From contig NZ_JBBOOM010000001.1 of the NCBI RefSeq assembly GCF_038003085.1, positions 1,302,001-1,366,000 on the forward strand: a DNA stretch of 64,000 nt. The letters are read 5' to 3'. The stretch comes from Psychrobacillus sp. FSL K6-2836 (GTDB lineage: Bacteria; Bacillota; Bacilli; Bacillales_A; Planococcaceae). Positions within the stretch are counted from its first letter, which is position 1, and the number at the start of each line of letters is the position of its first letter. The translations under genes and the position numbers were made by a program. Shown one piece after another: positions 27,328-37,362 of this stretch. The notes under the pieces are model-generated. The model searched no databases, was not told where the DNA came from, and worked only from the letters and a program-made list of their open reading frames with translations.

Positions 27328-30300
27328 TTAAAAGTTTTCTAATAGGAAGTAAAGCATTTTAGAAGCTTGTGCACGTGTTGCATTTTCTAGTGGTGCAAAA
27401 ATTTGTTTGCCATTCACTTCTTTCCCACTGATAATGCCAAGCTCTGCTGCTAAAGCAACATTTTCTTTTGCATAGTCTCCGATAGAAACTTCATCCGCAA
27501 ATTTGACTTTACCGGTTGCTGCTTTTAATGCCGAATCATCGTTGTATTTGATAGCACGGACAATCATGGTAGCCATTTGTTGACGTGTGATTTTTTCATT
27601 TGGATTAAATTTACCCTCACTGCCTACGATAATGCCTGCACGGTTTGCTGCTTCGATTTCGTATACACTCCAAGTCATATCTTCTGTTACATCAGAGAAA
27701 ATCCCTTGGTATTCTTCTTTAGGAAGGTTTAGTGAACGAGTTAACAATAAAGCAAATTGCGCTCGAGTAATTTGATCGTTCGGTGCGAAAGTATCTTCCG
27801 TTTTCCCATTAATGATCGTTTTAGAAGCAAGGGACTCAATATAGTCTATTGCCCATGAGTTTTCTAGATCTTTAAATGTTTTATTGTTTTCTACTACTAC
27901 AAATTTCGAGAAGTGATTTGTTTTGAATGTCACTTTTCCATTTGCGTATTTACTGCCTACGTACTCTAAAGTATTCGTTGTTTCATTCACATAGTATGCC
28001 GCAACTTTATCTGCATTTTTTACTGCAGATGCATTCACAGGCAATGAAACCTCAATAGGTTTCGAGAATGTAGATACTGTAGATGTTTTACCATCTTTTT
28101 CTACCGTGATTTCGAAATCATATACAGATGATACAGTTGTTCCGTTACCAGGAACTTTTGCATCTTTGTCTAGGTTGATAGCGAAGTTTGTTTTGCCGTT
28201 ACCATTTTTAGAGATTTCTTTTAATACTTCAGTTGGTACAGTTAAACTTGTTTCTCCAGCTTTAAGCGAGAAAGACTTACCTGAGTCTGCAATTGCCTTC
28301 AAAGCTATTGCAGAAACTTCTGCCTTAACTTTTGGCTTATCTGCTGTAGGCGCAGGAACAGTTACTTCCACACTAGTAGTCTTCGTATCTTTTACTTGCT
28401 CGTCCACTTTTTTGTCGTCCACTACTACATTACCAGGATCTGCTGGTGCTGTTGTAGGTGGTGTACCACCACCATTACCAGGATTAGATGTGCCTGGGTT
28501 TCCACCTCCAGGATTACCTGGATTGCTTCCACCGTTTCCTGGTTCTTCTACTACAACATCAGACTTGTTAATCGTAATAGTTTCAGTTGTTTTATGACCG
28601 ACTAAATCTTCTACTTCAAATGTAAATTCGTTGTTGCCATCAACAAGGGCAAGATCTACTTCAATTTCCTTACTAAAGCCATCCATTTTGTAAGGTTCAG
28701 AAAGTGCTTGAGCAAATCTCTCATCACCATTCACATATAGACTAATTTCATCAAAATTATCTTCTACTGTAACATTTACTTTTACTGTTTCCGATTTGGT
28801 ATTTTTCGGATAATTATTTTTAACTTGTACTCTTGGTACTTGTGTGTCTACAAAGATTTTACGTGTAATCTGCATTGGGTTTTGGAACTCATCTACTGCA
28901 GCTACTGAAATATCTTGTACTCCATCTTCTAATGTTAAAGTATGCGTAAAGTTAACTCCATCAAACTCCGCTTCTTCCCCGTTAACTGTTACAGAAAGGA
29001 TTTTTGAAGCGTCATCTACACGTCCAGTTACTACTATTTCATTGTTATCGAAAGCATCAAAGAATTCAGGAGTGTCGATAAAGATTACTGGATGTTCTGT
29101 TTCTTCTTCACTATCAACTTGGAAAGGAATATCTGTAAAGTTTCCGGCAGCATCCCAAACTCTTACTGTTCCAATATCTTTGTTAGTTATGGAATCTATC
29201 AGTATTTCGCTATCATCGACAGATAGTTCATCTGCTACAACTTCTCCATTAACTAAAACTTGCCAATAATCCGCTCCTGTGCCTACTTCGTTATCTATAA
29301 AGTTAGCAATTGAAACTGTGTTTGTTTCTTCTACAAAAGTTACTTCAGCTGTTGGTGCTACTGTATCAACTTTCACTGGGAATTGAATTGATTGCCATTC
29401 AGCCCCTTCAAAGTCAATGACACCACTTAGTTGGATAAAGTAATCCCCATCAGCAGCAGCCTTGTTATTTATTTTCCCATCCCAACCGTAGCTCGTATTA
29501 TATGTGAAGGGATTAGTAGTAGCGCTAGATATATAATGCTTTGTTAAATCTTTTGAAGTTTTAATAGTGCGTAGCTTATTTCCTCCGCTATCTAATACTT
29601 CAACTTTAAATCCTTTTGCGTTACGGAATAGAGAGAATACGGGAATTGCTTTGTCTCGTACTCCGTCACCGTTTGGAGAGAATCCAAATCGGGAAGTATC
29701 AAAATCCCCACCACCATCAATGAAATTCCCTTGCTCATCTGCTAGTGCAGAGTAACCCCAATAAGTCATTGGATCCCAAGCAAAGTAATCAAAGATAGGT
29801 GCATCATCCCATTCACCGTTAAATCCAAAGAATGGTACTGTAAGTGGAACGTTTCCTGTTACATCTTCTTCTGAATCAGTAAGTGTTACGAAACCATCCA
29901 CGAAGAACCCGTTCGTATAAATCGAATTAAACATTTCAGCCATAAATGTAACGTCAACTGAAACAGAAATGTCAGCTGTACCATTAGCCGGAATAGTTAC
30001 ACTTTCTGGGGCTATAATCTCTACCTCTTCCTCTTCTTTCAAAACAAACTGACCATCATTATTAGGATCGTTTACAAATAAACCTCCTCCTGCAGGAGCA
30101 GGTACGTCCATTTGAACTTGTGTATTTACATTGTATGTTTTCTCCTCATCAGAGAAGTTTTTAGCCTTTAATGTAAATGTGAATTTATTATCCTTAATTT
30201 CTTTTAGGGCAACTTTAGCTTCTCCAGTTGTTGTTTCGGTTACAACTACATCCGTGTTCAGTGCGTTCGCAAGTTGCATAAGTCCAGAACCTTGTCGTCT

Positions 30301-32244
30301 CGGAGAAACATATTCAATTGTTCCGTTTTCATATTCATCAAATACAACAGGTTTCGCTGTATTCATCAACAAGTTTTTAGCTAATCGAACGCGTTCACTG
30401 CCAGTTACTCCAAAATCACCATCTACTCGTTCTAAAATTAGTGCTGCTCCTCCTGAAACGTGTGGTGCTGCCATAGAAGTTCCACTCATTAAACCGTATT
30501 TATCATCGTTTAATGTGGAGAATATATTTCCACCTGGTGCAGTAATTTCAGGTTTAAAATCAAGATTTGGTGTTGGTCCCCATGATGAAAATGCACTCAT
30601 AGATCCATCTTCGGGATTTTGAGTATTTGCGAACTGTCCATCATATGAAATTGTTACAGTTTTATTTGCATCATACGCCGCTTTCATAGCTAGTCCATCC
30701 TGTTGAAGTATAGACATAAAAGGAATCTGGATAGCAGGATCAGAAGCCATATTAATAGTACCTGCCGTATTATTATATACAATAACCCCAGCAGCACCTG
30801 CCGCTTGAGCAGCTAGCCCTTTTTCAACAAATGATATACTACCACGAGAAATTAGGGCAATTTTCCCTTCAAAGTTTTTATCTTTAAACTCTTCTACCGT
30901 ACCAAATCCAGCATCTACTATTTCTATTGGACCATTAAATACATTCAAAGGATCCGCATTATTCGCCAATAAATATAGAGCACGACCACCATCTTCACCT
31001 TCTAGATCAATTGTGAAGCTATACGCTGTTAACATACTATTTTCTAATGACGCTACTCCTAATGAATCGTATGAAACACTTGGTGCTCCCGTTAAACCAT
31101 AATCTTGGTTTTCAGCGTATGGATAGAAATATCCATCCCCGTATAGAGCTGAGTTACCTGCAGAGATTGATACAAGCACCCCATTTTCTGTTGCTCTTTT
31201 TACTGCTTGTTGTTCTGGATTGTTTGCATCAACATATCCTGCTGTTGAGCCTAGTGACATATTGATAACATCTACACCTAATTTTAGAGAGTCATCAATT
31301 GCTTTCACATAAATATCACCATATGTCGAAGCAAAACCTGGATCGTTACCGAAAACCTTTAATGCTAAAAGCTGTGCTTCCGGTGCAACACCTTGAATAC
31401 CTCCATTTGCTTCATTACCATTTGCACCAACAGTTCCAGCAACATGCATACCATGCATAGATGCATCTGGTCCAAGATCTAATATTTCATTGTTTCCATC
31501 CATGTAATTCCAACCAAATGGAACTTTAGGCGTGAAATACTTACCATTTTCAATTGAACCATCTGCTAATAGGGCATTAACTTCTGACTCAGTAATATCA
31601 CCAGTGGAATCTTCTGTTAATACCATATCCTTATGGTGAGGATCAATTCCAGTATCAATGATACCAACTACCATGCCTATCCCTTTTTTCCCATATTCGT
31701 TCCAAGCTTCATGAGCTTGTACCAATTCCTTCGAATAAACCATTTCAGGTTTTTCAGTTGGACGTGCATATTCAGTAGATTCATAGACAGCTTTAACACC
31801 CGCAGTGTCTGCTATTTCATCGACATATTTCGCTTCTACTTCAGCTGAAAATCCATTGAATACTGTTGTGAAGTTTTCCAAGTATTCTATAGAAGGTGCA
31901 GTATCTGTGATAGAATCTTGTACATCTATTTGTTCATCTGTAACAGTTGCTTCTAAACTTTCACGTTCTGATGAGTCTAATTGTTTATAAAGAACTCCTT
32001 TTTCTGTAGCTTTTTCAATCGTTGGTGCTTGTTCAAGCTCAACGATAATTCGTACTGTTTCATCCGGGTTTTCCGGATTTACTAATCTCTCTGGTAGATT
32101 CAGTTCAGGTTTTTGTAGTTCTAACGAAGGTAAGTTTGACTTACTCGCTATACTAGAACCAGAACCTGTCATACCGAATGCAGCAGGACTAAATGACAAC
32201 ATAAAAATAGTTGTCATTAGCAATGTTCTTTTCAATTTCAACAA
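27328..32244 (-). CDS. SLH-anchored lactocepin/C5a-peptidase-like subtilase
   Basis: 1638 residues. Signal peptide, I9-like propeptide (about 64-160), S8 domain with Asp197 (VVGIIDTGIDPHH), His264 (MHGMHVAGTVGAN), Asn364 (SAGNSA) and Ser590 (SGTSMAAPHVSGG). A PA domain (about 445-535; IALISRGSISFVEKGLAAQA) is inserted. An Fn3_5-type domain follows (about 630-760), then a FlgD-like segment (FGFSPNGDGVRDKAIPVFSLF, YGWDGKINNKAAADGDYFIQ), Ig-like domains, a Gly/Pro/Asn-rich linker (about 1235-1270), a strand-rich domain and three C-terminal SLH domains (about 1445-1638; ITRAQFALLL, ITRQQMATMI, ATRAQASKML). This is the cell-envelope proteinase layout, with SLH replacing an LPxTG anchor. Its 3' end has a dead copy at 43132. 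The start has a GGGGGAAAT site. Confidence 0.95.
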   Translation of the reverse strand: MLKLKRTLLMTTIFMLSFSPAAFGMTGSGSSIASKSNLPSLELQKPELNLPERLVNPENPDETVRIIVELEQAPTIEKATEKGVLYKQLDSSERESLEATVTDEQIDVQDSITDTAPSIEYLENFTTVFNGFSAEVEAKYVDEIADTAGVKAVYESTEYARPTEKPEMVYSKELVQAHEAWNEYGKKGIGMVVGIIDTGIDPHHKDMVLTEDSTGDITESEVNALLADGSIENGKYFTPKVPFGWNYMDGNNEILDLGPDASMHGMHVAGTVGANGNEANGGIQGVAPEAQLLALKVFGNDPGFASTYGDIYVKAIDDSLKLGVDVINMSLGSTAGYVDANNPEQQAVKRATENGVLVSISAGNSALYGDGYFYPYAENQDYGLTGAPSVSYDSLGVASLENSMLTAYSFTIDLEGEDGGRALYLLANNADPLNVFNGPIEIVDAGFGTVEEFKDKNFEGKIALISRGSISFVEKGLAAQAAGAAGVIVYNNTAGTINMASDPAIQIPFMSILQQDGLAMKAAYDANKTVTISYDGQFANTQNPEDGSMSAFSSWGPTPNLDFKPEITAPGGNIFSTLNDDKYGLMSGTSMAAPHVSGGAALILERVDGDFGVTGSERVRLAKNLLMNTAKPVVFDEYENGTIEYVSPRRQGSGLMQLANALNTDVVVTETTTGEAKVALKEIKDNKFTFTLKAKNFSDEEKTYNVNTQVQMDVPAPAGGGLFVNDPNNDGQFVLKEEEEVEIIAPESVTIPANGTADISVSVDVTFMAEMFNSIYTNGFFVDGFVTLTDSEEDVTGNVPLTVPFFGFNGEWDDAPIFDYFAWDPMTYWGYSALADEQGNFIDGGGDFDTSRFGFSPNGDGVRDKAIPVFSLFRNAKGFKVEVLDSGGNKLRTIKTSKDLTKHYISSATTNPFTYNTSYGWDGKINNKAAADGDYFIQLSGVIDFEGAEWQSIQFPVKVDTVAPTAEVTFVEETNTVSIANFIDNEVGTGADYWQVLVNGEVVADELSVDDSEILIDSITNKDIGTVRVWDAAGNFTDIPFQVDSEEETEHPVIFIDTPEFFDAFDNNEIVVTGRVDDASKILSVTVNGEEAEFDGVNFTHTLTLEDGVQDISVAAVDEFQNPMQITRKIFVDTQVPRVQVKNNYPKNTKSETVKVNVTVEDNFDEISLYVNGDERFAQALSEPYKMDGFSKEIEVDLALVDGNNEFTFEVEDLVGHKTTETITINKSDVVVEEPGNGGSNPGNPGGGNPGTSNPGNGGGTPPTTAPADPGNVVVDDKKVDEQVKDTKTTSVEVTVPAPTADKPKVKAEVSAIALKAIADSGKSFSLKAGETSLTVPTEVLKEISKNGNGKTNFAINLDKDAKVPGNGTTVSSVYDFEITVEKDGKTSTVSTFSKPIEVSLPVNASAVKNADKVAAYYVNETTNTLEYVGSKYANGKVTFKTNHFSKFVVVENNKTFKDLENSWAIDYIESLASKTIINGKTEDTFAPNDQITRAQFALLLTRSLNLPKEEYQGIFSDVTEDMTWSVYEIEAANRAGIIVGSEGKFNPNEKITRQQMATMIVRAIKYNDDSALKAATGKVKFADEVSIGDYAKENVALAAELGIISGKEVNGKQIFAPLENATRAQASKMLYFLLENF

Positions 32245-32540
32245 ATTATTTCCCCCTATAAATTTATTACACTACTAAAGAGACAAAATAATTCAAATAG
32301 TGTGTCAATAATGAATTTACCATATTATGAGATTATTTCAAATGTTAAAAACGAATTTATTATATTACAAATATATTACAATTTTAGAGGACTATACTAT
32401 CAACACCTTACTATGAAGCTTGCTATATCTTGAAACAAAAAGAATATAATTAAACTTCTTGTTGAAAGAATTTGTCATATATAAGAGAAGTTATGTACTT
32501 TTAATCTATAACCCATAGGTTTCAATAGTTTTATTAACAA
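32245..32540. other. AT-rich promoter region of the second subtilase gene
   Basis: No gene seen. On the minus strand a perfect TTGACA occurs near 32305-32310 but no good -10 box stands at 16-18 nt from it. The rest is AT-rich with no repeat family. Confidence 0.4.
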
Positions 32541-32577
32541 AAAAATGTAACAGGAATCAAGCTCCTGTTACATTTTT
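32541..32577 (-). terminator. Terminator of the nuclease gene
   Basis: Perfect stem AAAAATGTAACAGGA / TCCTGTTACATTTTT with a 7-nt loop; T-runs on both sides. It ends 5 nt before the stop codon at 32582. Confidence 0.95.
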
Positions 32578-32581
32578 TCAT

Positions 32582-35500
32582 TTAGTTCCAGATTGATGTT
32601 ACCCATTCTGGGTGGTCGATGAATGGGTTGCGGTTTCCTTGCCATTTTTGAATGATGTTATTGCGATTGCGTTCGAATTCATCGACTGGGTCTTGCTCGT
32701 GCCATTTTAGTAGGGTTGAAAGCTTTCCGTGGTAGGGTGCGCTTCCATTGCCGAGTTTTTCGTTTAGTTCTAAGTCTACTTTATCGCCTTTTTCATAGCG
32801 TGTTGCCATGTAGAAGAGGATACGTGCTACATCGCCTTTGACCCGATTTGGTGGCTCAAAGGAGTTAGAAGCTCGTTTACATTCGTCGCAATTGTTTATC
32901 GGACTACCACCGTTATCAAAATCTAAGTTTCCTCTTGAGCTATTCACTTGAACGTCTGTAGGTCTAAGATGGTGGACATCAGTCCCTGGTCCTTTACTTG
33001 TACCGAAGTTTCCATGGGATTTTGCCCATGTGTGCTCACGGTTCCAATCCCCTACATTGCCTCCGTTACTGCTTTTAGAACGAGATTTTCCAGAGTAGAA
33101 AAGGATAACATTATTTTTATTATTTGGATCTTCATCTGTCTCTTTAAGCGCATCCCATACTTGTGAATACGAAAGTTCGGTATGGTCGTCAATTATTTCA
33201 TGTAATGCAGTCTTTAACGCTAGGCCTTCTTTACCAATAGCATCTTTGTAATAGTCATCAGTAGGTGAGCTAGCGGAAGTTACAAGGACACTGAAGCTTG
33301 TTGTTACACTTTTCTCACCATCTGAAGCAGTAACTCCTACAATATAGCTTCCTTCTGGTAGCGTTAGTTTTAATGTAGCGCCTTCTATCGTTCCTAATGT
33401 GGAAGTAAAGGTTAGAGCTTGGTTTTCTGGGTCTGTGAAATGATCTGTCAATAAGATCGAAATGGAATCTCCAGTTTTAACAGATTGGTTAGGAATATTT
33501 TTTTTTACCACTGGTGCTTGGTTTTCACCAGGTAAAGAAGGAACCACAATGGGTTCCCCTTTTGAATTTGTAATTTTAATGTTTTTGCTATCTGCACCAT
33601 TAATAAATTCAAATTCTTGAATATTTTCAGCGCCTCTTATTTCTTTTACGTTTGGCCCATCAATGATTACTTTTTTAACATTTGTGCCTTTGAAATCCAT
33701 AATTGCATCAGCTTGGTCTGGTTTAATCGTTACAGTTTGCTCTGCAAAGCCTTCTCCATGGAATTCTGCATAAGCACTCGTTAACTGAATGCCTTCTGTG
33801 ATTTCTGATGCATCGTCAAGTGTGATGGAAACGCTAGGTTTACCGATAGTTAGTTTCTTTGTTTGAAGATTTTTGATGTTGTATATTTTTTCAGCTGTAA
33901 TCGGTGTAACAACATCTTCTCCAAATAGATCAATTTGGACCATTACTGGATCGTGGTCACTAGCACGTCCTGCCATATCGGTAAAGTCTGCATTAATATG
34001 AAGAATGTCGATTTTCGTTTTATTTTCTAAGTTTTTAGTGACTAAAATATGATCTAGTACTTGCGAGTTTCCTTGGTATAGGTATGTGTATCGATCTGAC
34101 GTTTCCACTTTGTTAATCATGTTTGTCATATGATCACCTTCGTGAATTAAAAGGGCATCGGCAAATTGATAATCGTTAAAGTCACCTAGGGATACAACAT
34201 TTGCTTCTGGATTTTTCGTTTTAATATCTACAACAAAGTCAGAAACGATTTTTGCAATTTTTTTACGTTGGATTTCACTGTCGTATTTTGGTGGTTGAAT
34301 GGATCCGAATAATGGTGTATCACCAGATTTGGAATTCCAATGATTCGCAATGACGACGACACTTTCACCTTTAAAGTCAAATTGTGCAGCTAATGGTTTA
34401 CGGCTACTATCAAATGCGTTATTTGTTGGATCGATACGGCCTGGGTTAAGCGTTAGCTTTCCATCTTTGTAACCAACCGCAGTAGTCGCAGTTCCTGCAT
34501 CAATACCTTCTGTCAATTTTACTCGGTCTGGATTGTATAGGAATCCAACACGGATATTTGCATTTGGTGCACCGCCATCTTGGTTATTTACTGGGTCAAT
34601 ATTCACGTATTCGTAGTCTGCTCCTCCAGCATTCTTAATCGCAGCAATAAGTCTTGCATAGCTTTGATCTGCCTTTGAGTCTCCAGAGCTTTCTCCGTTA
34701 TTATCTTGTACTTCTGTGACACCTACAATATCAGGACTCTGCATATCCGTAGCAATTGCTCTTGCTAATTTACGTGCTTTGTCGTCCGTAGTGGATGTTT
34801 TGTTATTCGAGAAGTTTTCTAAGTTATAAGAAGCAATTGTTAATTTATCCTCTTCTTTCACAATTGTTGTTTTTTCAGGTGTTGCAGTTCCTTTTGTATG
34901 AGCAGCTTTCATGTCATTTAAAGCGACATAGATTTTAAAGTTTTGGAATGAATAGCCTACCACTCCAGTAATCGGCCCTGTAAATTTGTCGCCAGTTGCT
35001 ACTTCAAAATCACGACCAGGTCCATTTGGTTCTAATCGGAATTGCACGCGATTTGGATTTTGATTGTCCTTTTCATATAAAACTCCGCCATGAAGGGAGT
35101 TTGTTGGAGCGTTTTCCAAAACGGTAATCAAGTCGCCATGCTCTTGAGGTGCCACCGCTTTTACATTCCCAACTTGCACGCGCATTCCTTCGATACTTTC
35201 CCAAAAATCGATTGCGTCCACAGTTGGATTGAAAACTGTAAGATTGTCGCTATCAATTATAGTTAGAGACATTTTGGATTCATCGATTAAGATTGGAGCT
35301 GGTAAAGCTACGCCACTTTTAATGACTTCCACTTTTCCACCTTGGTCATTTCGAACATTGATTTGAGTTGTTTTCAAATCTGTTGTTTGACGATCAGCAT
35401 ACCCATCGTATGCATATTCACTTACTTTACCAGTGACTGATACTAAATCTCCTACTTTGATCGGCCATGTGTTTGTTCCGCTGTATAGTACAATGGCTTC

Positions 35501-37300
35501 AGAAGTATTAGGATTTGTATCCGCTAGCTCATCCGGTGTTTGGATATGATAGTAGGTTGCACCATTTAATAAGAATGAGTAAGTAACTACTCCTTGAATG
35601 CCTTCGACTGTTTTATTGTCAAAAGAAGTGAAGTGTCCTGCCCCTTGGATATCATGAATTTGAAGACTGTCCGTAATTGTATAATCGAATGATTTTACTT
35701 CACTAAAAGTACCATCTTCTGTTTTTACGACTGCTTTAAGTGTTGAATTTTTTGTGATAGTAATTGGAGATTCATATTTTGCACCAAATTCAATTGGATC
35801 TTTTCCATCCACTGTGTAAAAAATCTCCGAATTTGCCGTAGATGTGGATAATGTTACTGTTGTGCTTCCAACAAAAGTTCCACTTCCCGGGTTGGCTGTA
35901 ACAGGCTGTATGATGGAGCTATCCGCCACAATATCTGAAACAAAGCGCGGGATAATTTGATAAGCTGCATCAAACTGTTGAACAATACCAGTAACGGATT
36001 CGTACGTATTCCCTACTATTAAACCTAATGAGTTGTTCTCATCACGAACGATGAACTCTGTAGTACCATCTGTTGCTGTATAGTTTCCAGCATTTACTGA
36101 AGTTAAGGTAATTTGTTTTGCTTGAACAAGAAGTGATTCATTGTTTTCATTTACTTCTGCTCCTGTAACAACCTTAGGAGTTGGAGCTCCTACATTTTCA
36201 GACTTCTCAACAATCGTTGCACCGTCTAGTTGAAGAAGACCACGGAAATCTGCTAATTTACCAGTAAGTGTTACCTCATCACCTACAGTTGCAGCTAAAC
36301 TTGTCGGACGTATTGCAATACCGCCAGTTGCATCTTGAACTGAAATTGTATTTTTCAAGTTTGCAGCTACTATCCCTTTAACAGTAACGGTTTGACCAAG
36401 AGCTGTATTGCGTGCTTCTGCAATGGACAACGCCCCAGTTTCACTAATCACTGTATAAGAGAATGTAGAAATTTGACTGTTTACAAAGCCCTCTTTTATT
36501 GCAATTGCTTTTATCGTCATGTCTTGGTCGATAACAATTGGATTTTCATATCTCATACTTGAATCAGATGGATCAGTTCCATCTGTCGTATAGTAGATGG
36601 AAGCTTCTTCCGTGTTAGTAGCTAATGAAACTTTCGTGCCTACAGGAACAGACGATGATGGTATTGAAACTGTTACAGCTTCTACCTGAGTTTCTCCAGG
36701 ATCAGGGTTACCAATGTCCATTGTATGAGAGCCTAAGTTTGAAGAATCGTCTTTTGGTAATGTCGTCCATTCTGCTGGATTAAAGGCGTCATCGATAATT
36801 GTGTCTCCAGCAACAATATTACTGTTTCGGACAAGTGTTACATCTTTTCCATAGTCTGCAGACGAACCAACTTGCCCAAGGGAATCAATGATTGTACCTG
36901 ATTTTTTTAATACGACAGGGTCATTTCCATTGAAATTAATGACGGTATTGTTTGCCTGGTCTCCCTTACTTTGAATATCTGCATTTGCATCATTATGATA
37001 TAAAACATACGTATCATTATTAGCTAAAGTACCGGTTAACGAGACTTTATTGGCTGATGCAGCTGCTCCATTTGTATGAAGTTCTAGTGAATAAGCGCTT
37101 AAATCCACTGTAGCCCCTGTTCCGTTGTAAATCTCAATTGCCTTATTAAAACTGCTACCTTCTATATACTCTGAAATTATCAAATCGGATGCATTCGTAG
37201 CTGCCACTGCAACTGGTGGTAATGCGGGAGCAACGATTCCTGCTACTAAACTTGCGGATAAGAAGGTATTTATTTGCCTTTTCCATTTCCTTTTTCTCAT
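32582..37300 (-). CDS. Secreted double nuclease: LTD, chitobiase-like and OB-fold modules, EEP nuclease, EndA-type endonuclease
   Basis: 1572 residues. After the signal peptide come a lamin-tail domain (about 38-150; IISEYIEGSSFNKAIEIYNG), chitobiase-C-like repeats (YYTTDGTDPSDSSMRYENP; FYTVDGKDPIEF) and OB-fold domains. An endonuclease/exonuclease/phosphatase domain follows (about 818-1122) with ASYNLENF, VTEVQDNNG, NHWNSKSGD, LGDFNDYQFADA and SDHDP. Next is an unrecognised ~115-residue module (about 1135-1255; KKVIIDGPNVKEIRGAENIQ), an Ig-like domain, and an EndA/endonuclease I domain (about 1350-1572) with REHTWAKSHGNFG and HHLRPTDVQVNSSRGNLDFD. It resembles B. subtilis YhcR in spirit but has neither LPxTG nor SLH. 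It starts 62 nt after the 5'-nucleotidase stop with AAAGGAG, probably in one operon. Likely role: degradation of extracellular DNA. Confidence 0.93.
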   Translation of the reverse strand: MRKRKWKRQINTFLSASLVAGIVAPALPPVAVAATNASDLIISEYIEGSSFNKAIEIYNGTGATVDLSAYSLELHTNGAAASANKVSLTGTLANNDTYVLYHNDANADIQSKGDQANNTVINFNGNDPVVLKKSGTIIDSLGQVGSSADYGKDVTLVRNSNIVAGDTIIDDAFNPAEWTTLPKDDSSNLGSHTMDIGNPDPGETQVEAVTVSIPSSSVPVGTKVSLATNTEEASIYYTTDGTDPSDSSMRYENPIVIDQDMTIKAIAIKEGFVNSQISTFSYTVISETGALSIAEARNTALGQTVTVKGIVAANLKNTISVQDATGGIAIRPTSLAATVGDEVTLTGKLADFRGLLQLDGATIVEKSENVGAPTPKVVTGAEVNENNESLLVQAKQITLTSVNAGNYTATDGTTEFIVRDENNSLGLIVGNTYESVTGIVQQFDAAYQIIPRFVSDIVADSSIIQPVTANPGSGTFVGSTTVTLSTSTANSEIFYTVDGKDPIEFGAKYESPITITKNSTLKAVVKTEDGTFSEVKSFDYTITDSLQIHDIQGAGHFTSFDNKTVEGIQGVVTYSFLLNGATYYHIQTPDELADTNPNTSEAIVLYSGTNTWPIKVGDLVSVTGKVSEYAYDGYADRQTTDLKTTQINVRNDQGGKVEVIKSGVALPAPILIDESKMSLTIIDSDNLTVFNPTVDAIDFWESIEGMRVQVGNVKAVAPQEHGDLITVLENAPTNSLHGGVLYEKDNQNPNRVQFRLEPNGPGRDFEVATGDKFTGPITGVVGYSFQNFKIYVALNDMKAAHTKGTATPEKTTIVKEEDKLTIASYNLENFSNNKTSTTDDKARKLARAIATDMQSPDIVGVTEVQDNNGESSGDSKADQSYARLIAAIKNAGGADYEYVNIDPVNNQDGGAPNANIRVGFLYNPDRVKLTEGIDAGTATTAVGYKDGKLTLNPGRIDPTNNAFDSSRKPLAAQFDFKGESVVVIANHWNSKSGDTPLFGSIQPPKYDSEIQRKKIAKIVSDFVVDIKTKNPEANVVSLGDFNDYQFADALLIHEGDHMTNMINKVETSDRYTYLYQGNSQVLDHILVTKNLENKTKIDILHINADFTDMAGRASDHDPVMVQIDLFGEDVVTPITAEKIYNIKNLQTKKLTIGKPSVSITLDDASEITEGIQLTSAYAEFHGEGFAEQTVTIKPDQADAIMDFKGTNVKKVIIDGPNVKEIRGAENIQEFEFINGADSKNIKITNSKGEPIVVPSLPGENQAPVVKKNIPNQSVKTGDSISILLTDHFTDPENQALTFTSTLGTIEGATLKLTLPEGSYIVGVTASDGEKSVTTSFSVLVTSASSPTDDYYKDAIGKEGLALKTALHEIIDDHTELSYSQVWDALKETDEDPNNKNNVILFYSGKSRSKSSNGGNVGDWNREHTWAKSHGNFGTSKGPGTDVHHLRPTDVQVNSSRGNLDFDNGGSPINNCDECKRASNSFEPPNRVKGDVARILFYMATRYEKGDKVDLELNEKLGNGSAPYHGKLSTLLKWHEQDPVDEFERNRNNIIQKWQGNRNPFIDHPEWVTSIWN

Positions 37301-37362
37301 CTACATAATTCTCCTTTGTATTTTAGCAATTTTCATAGAAGTTAAGTTGAGTATTAATACGA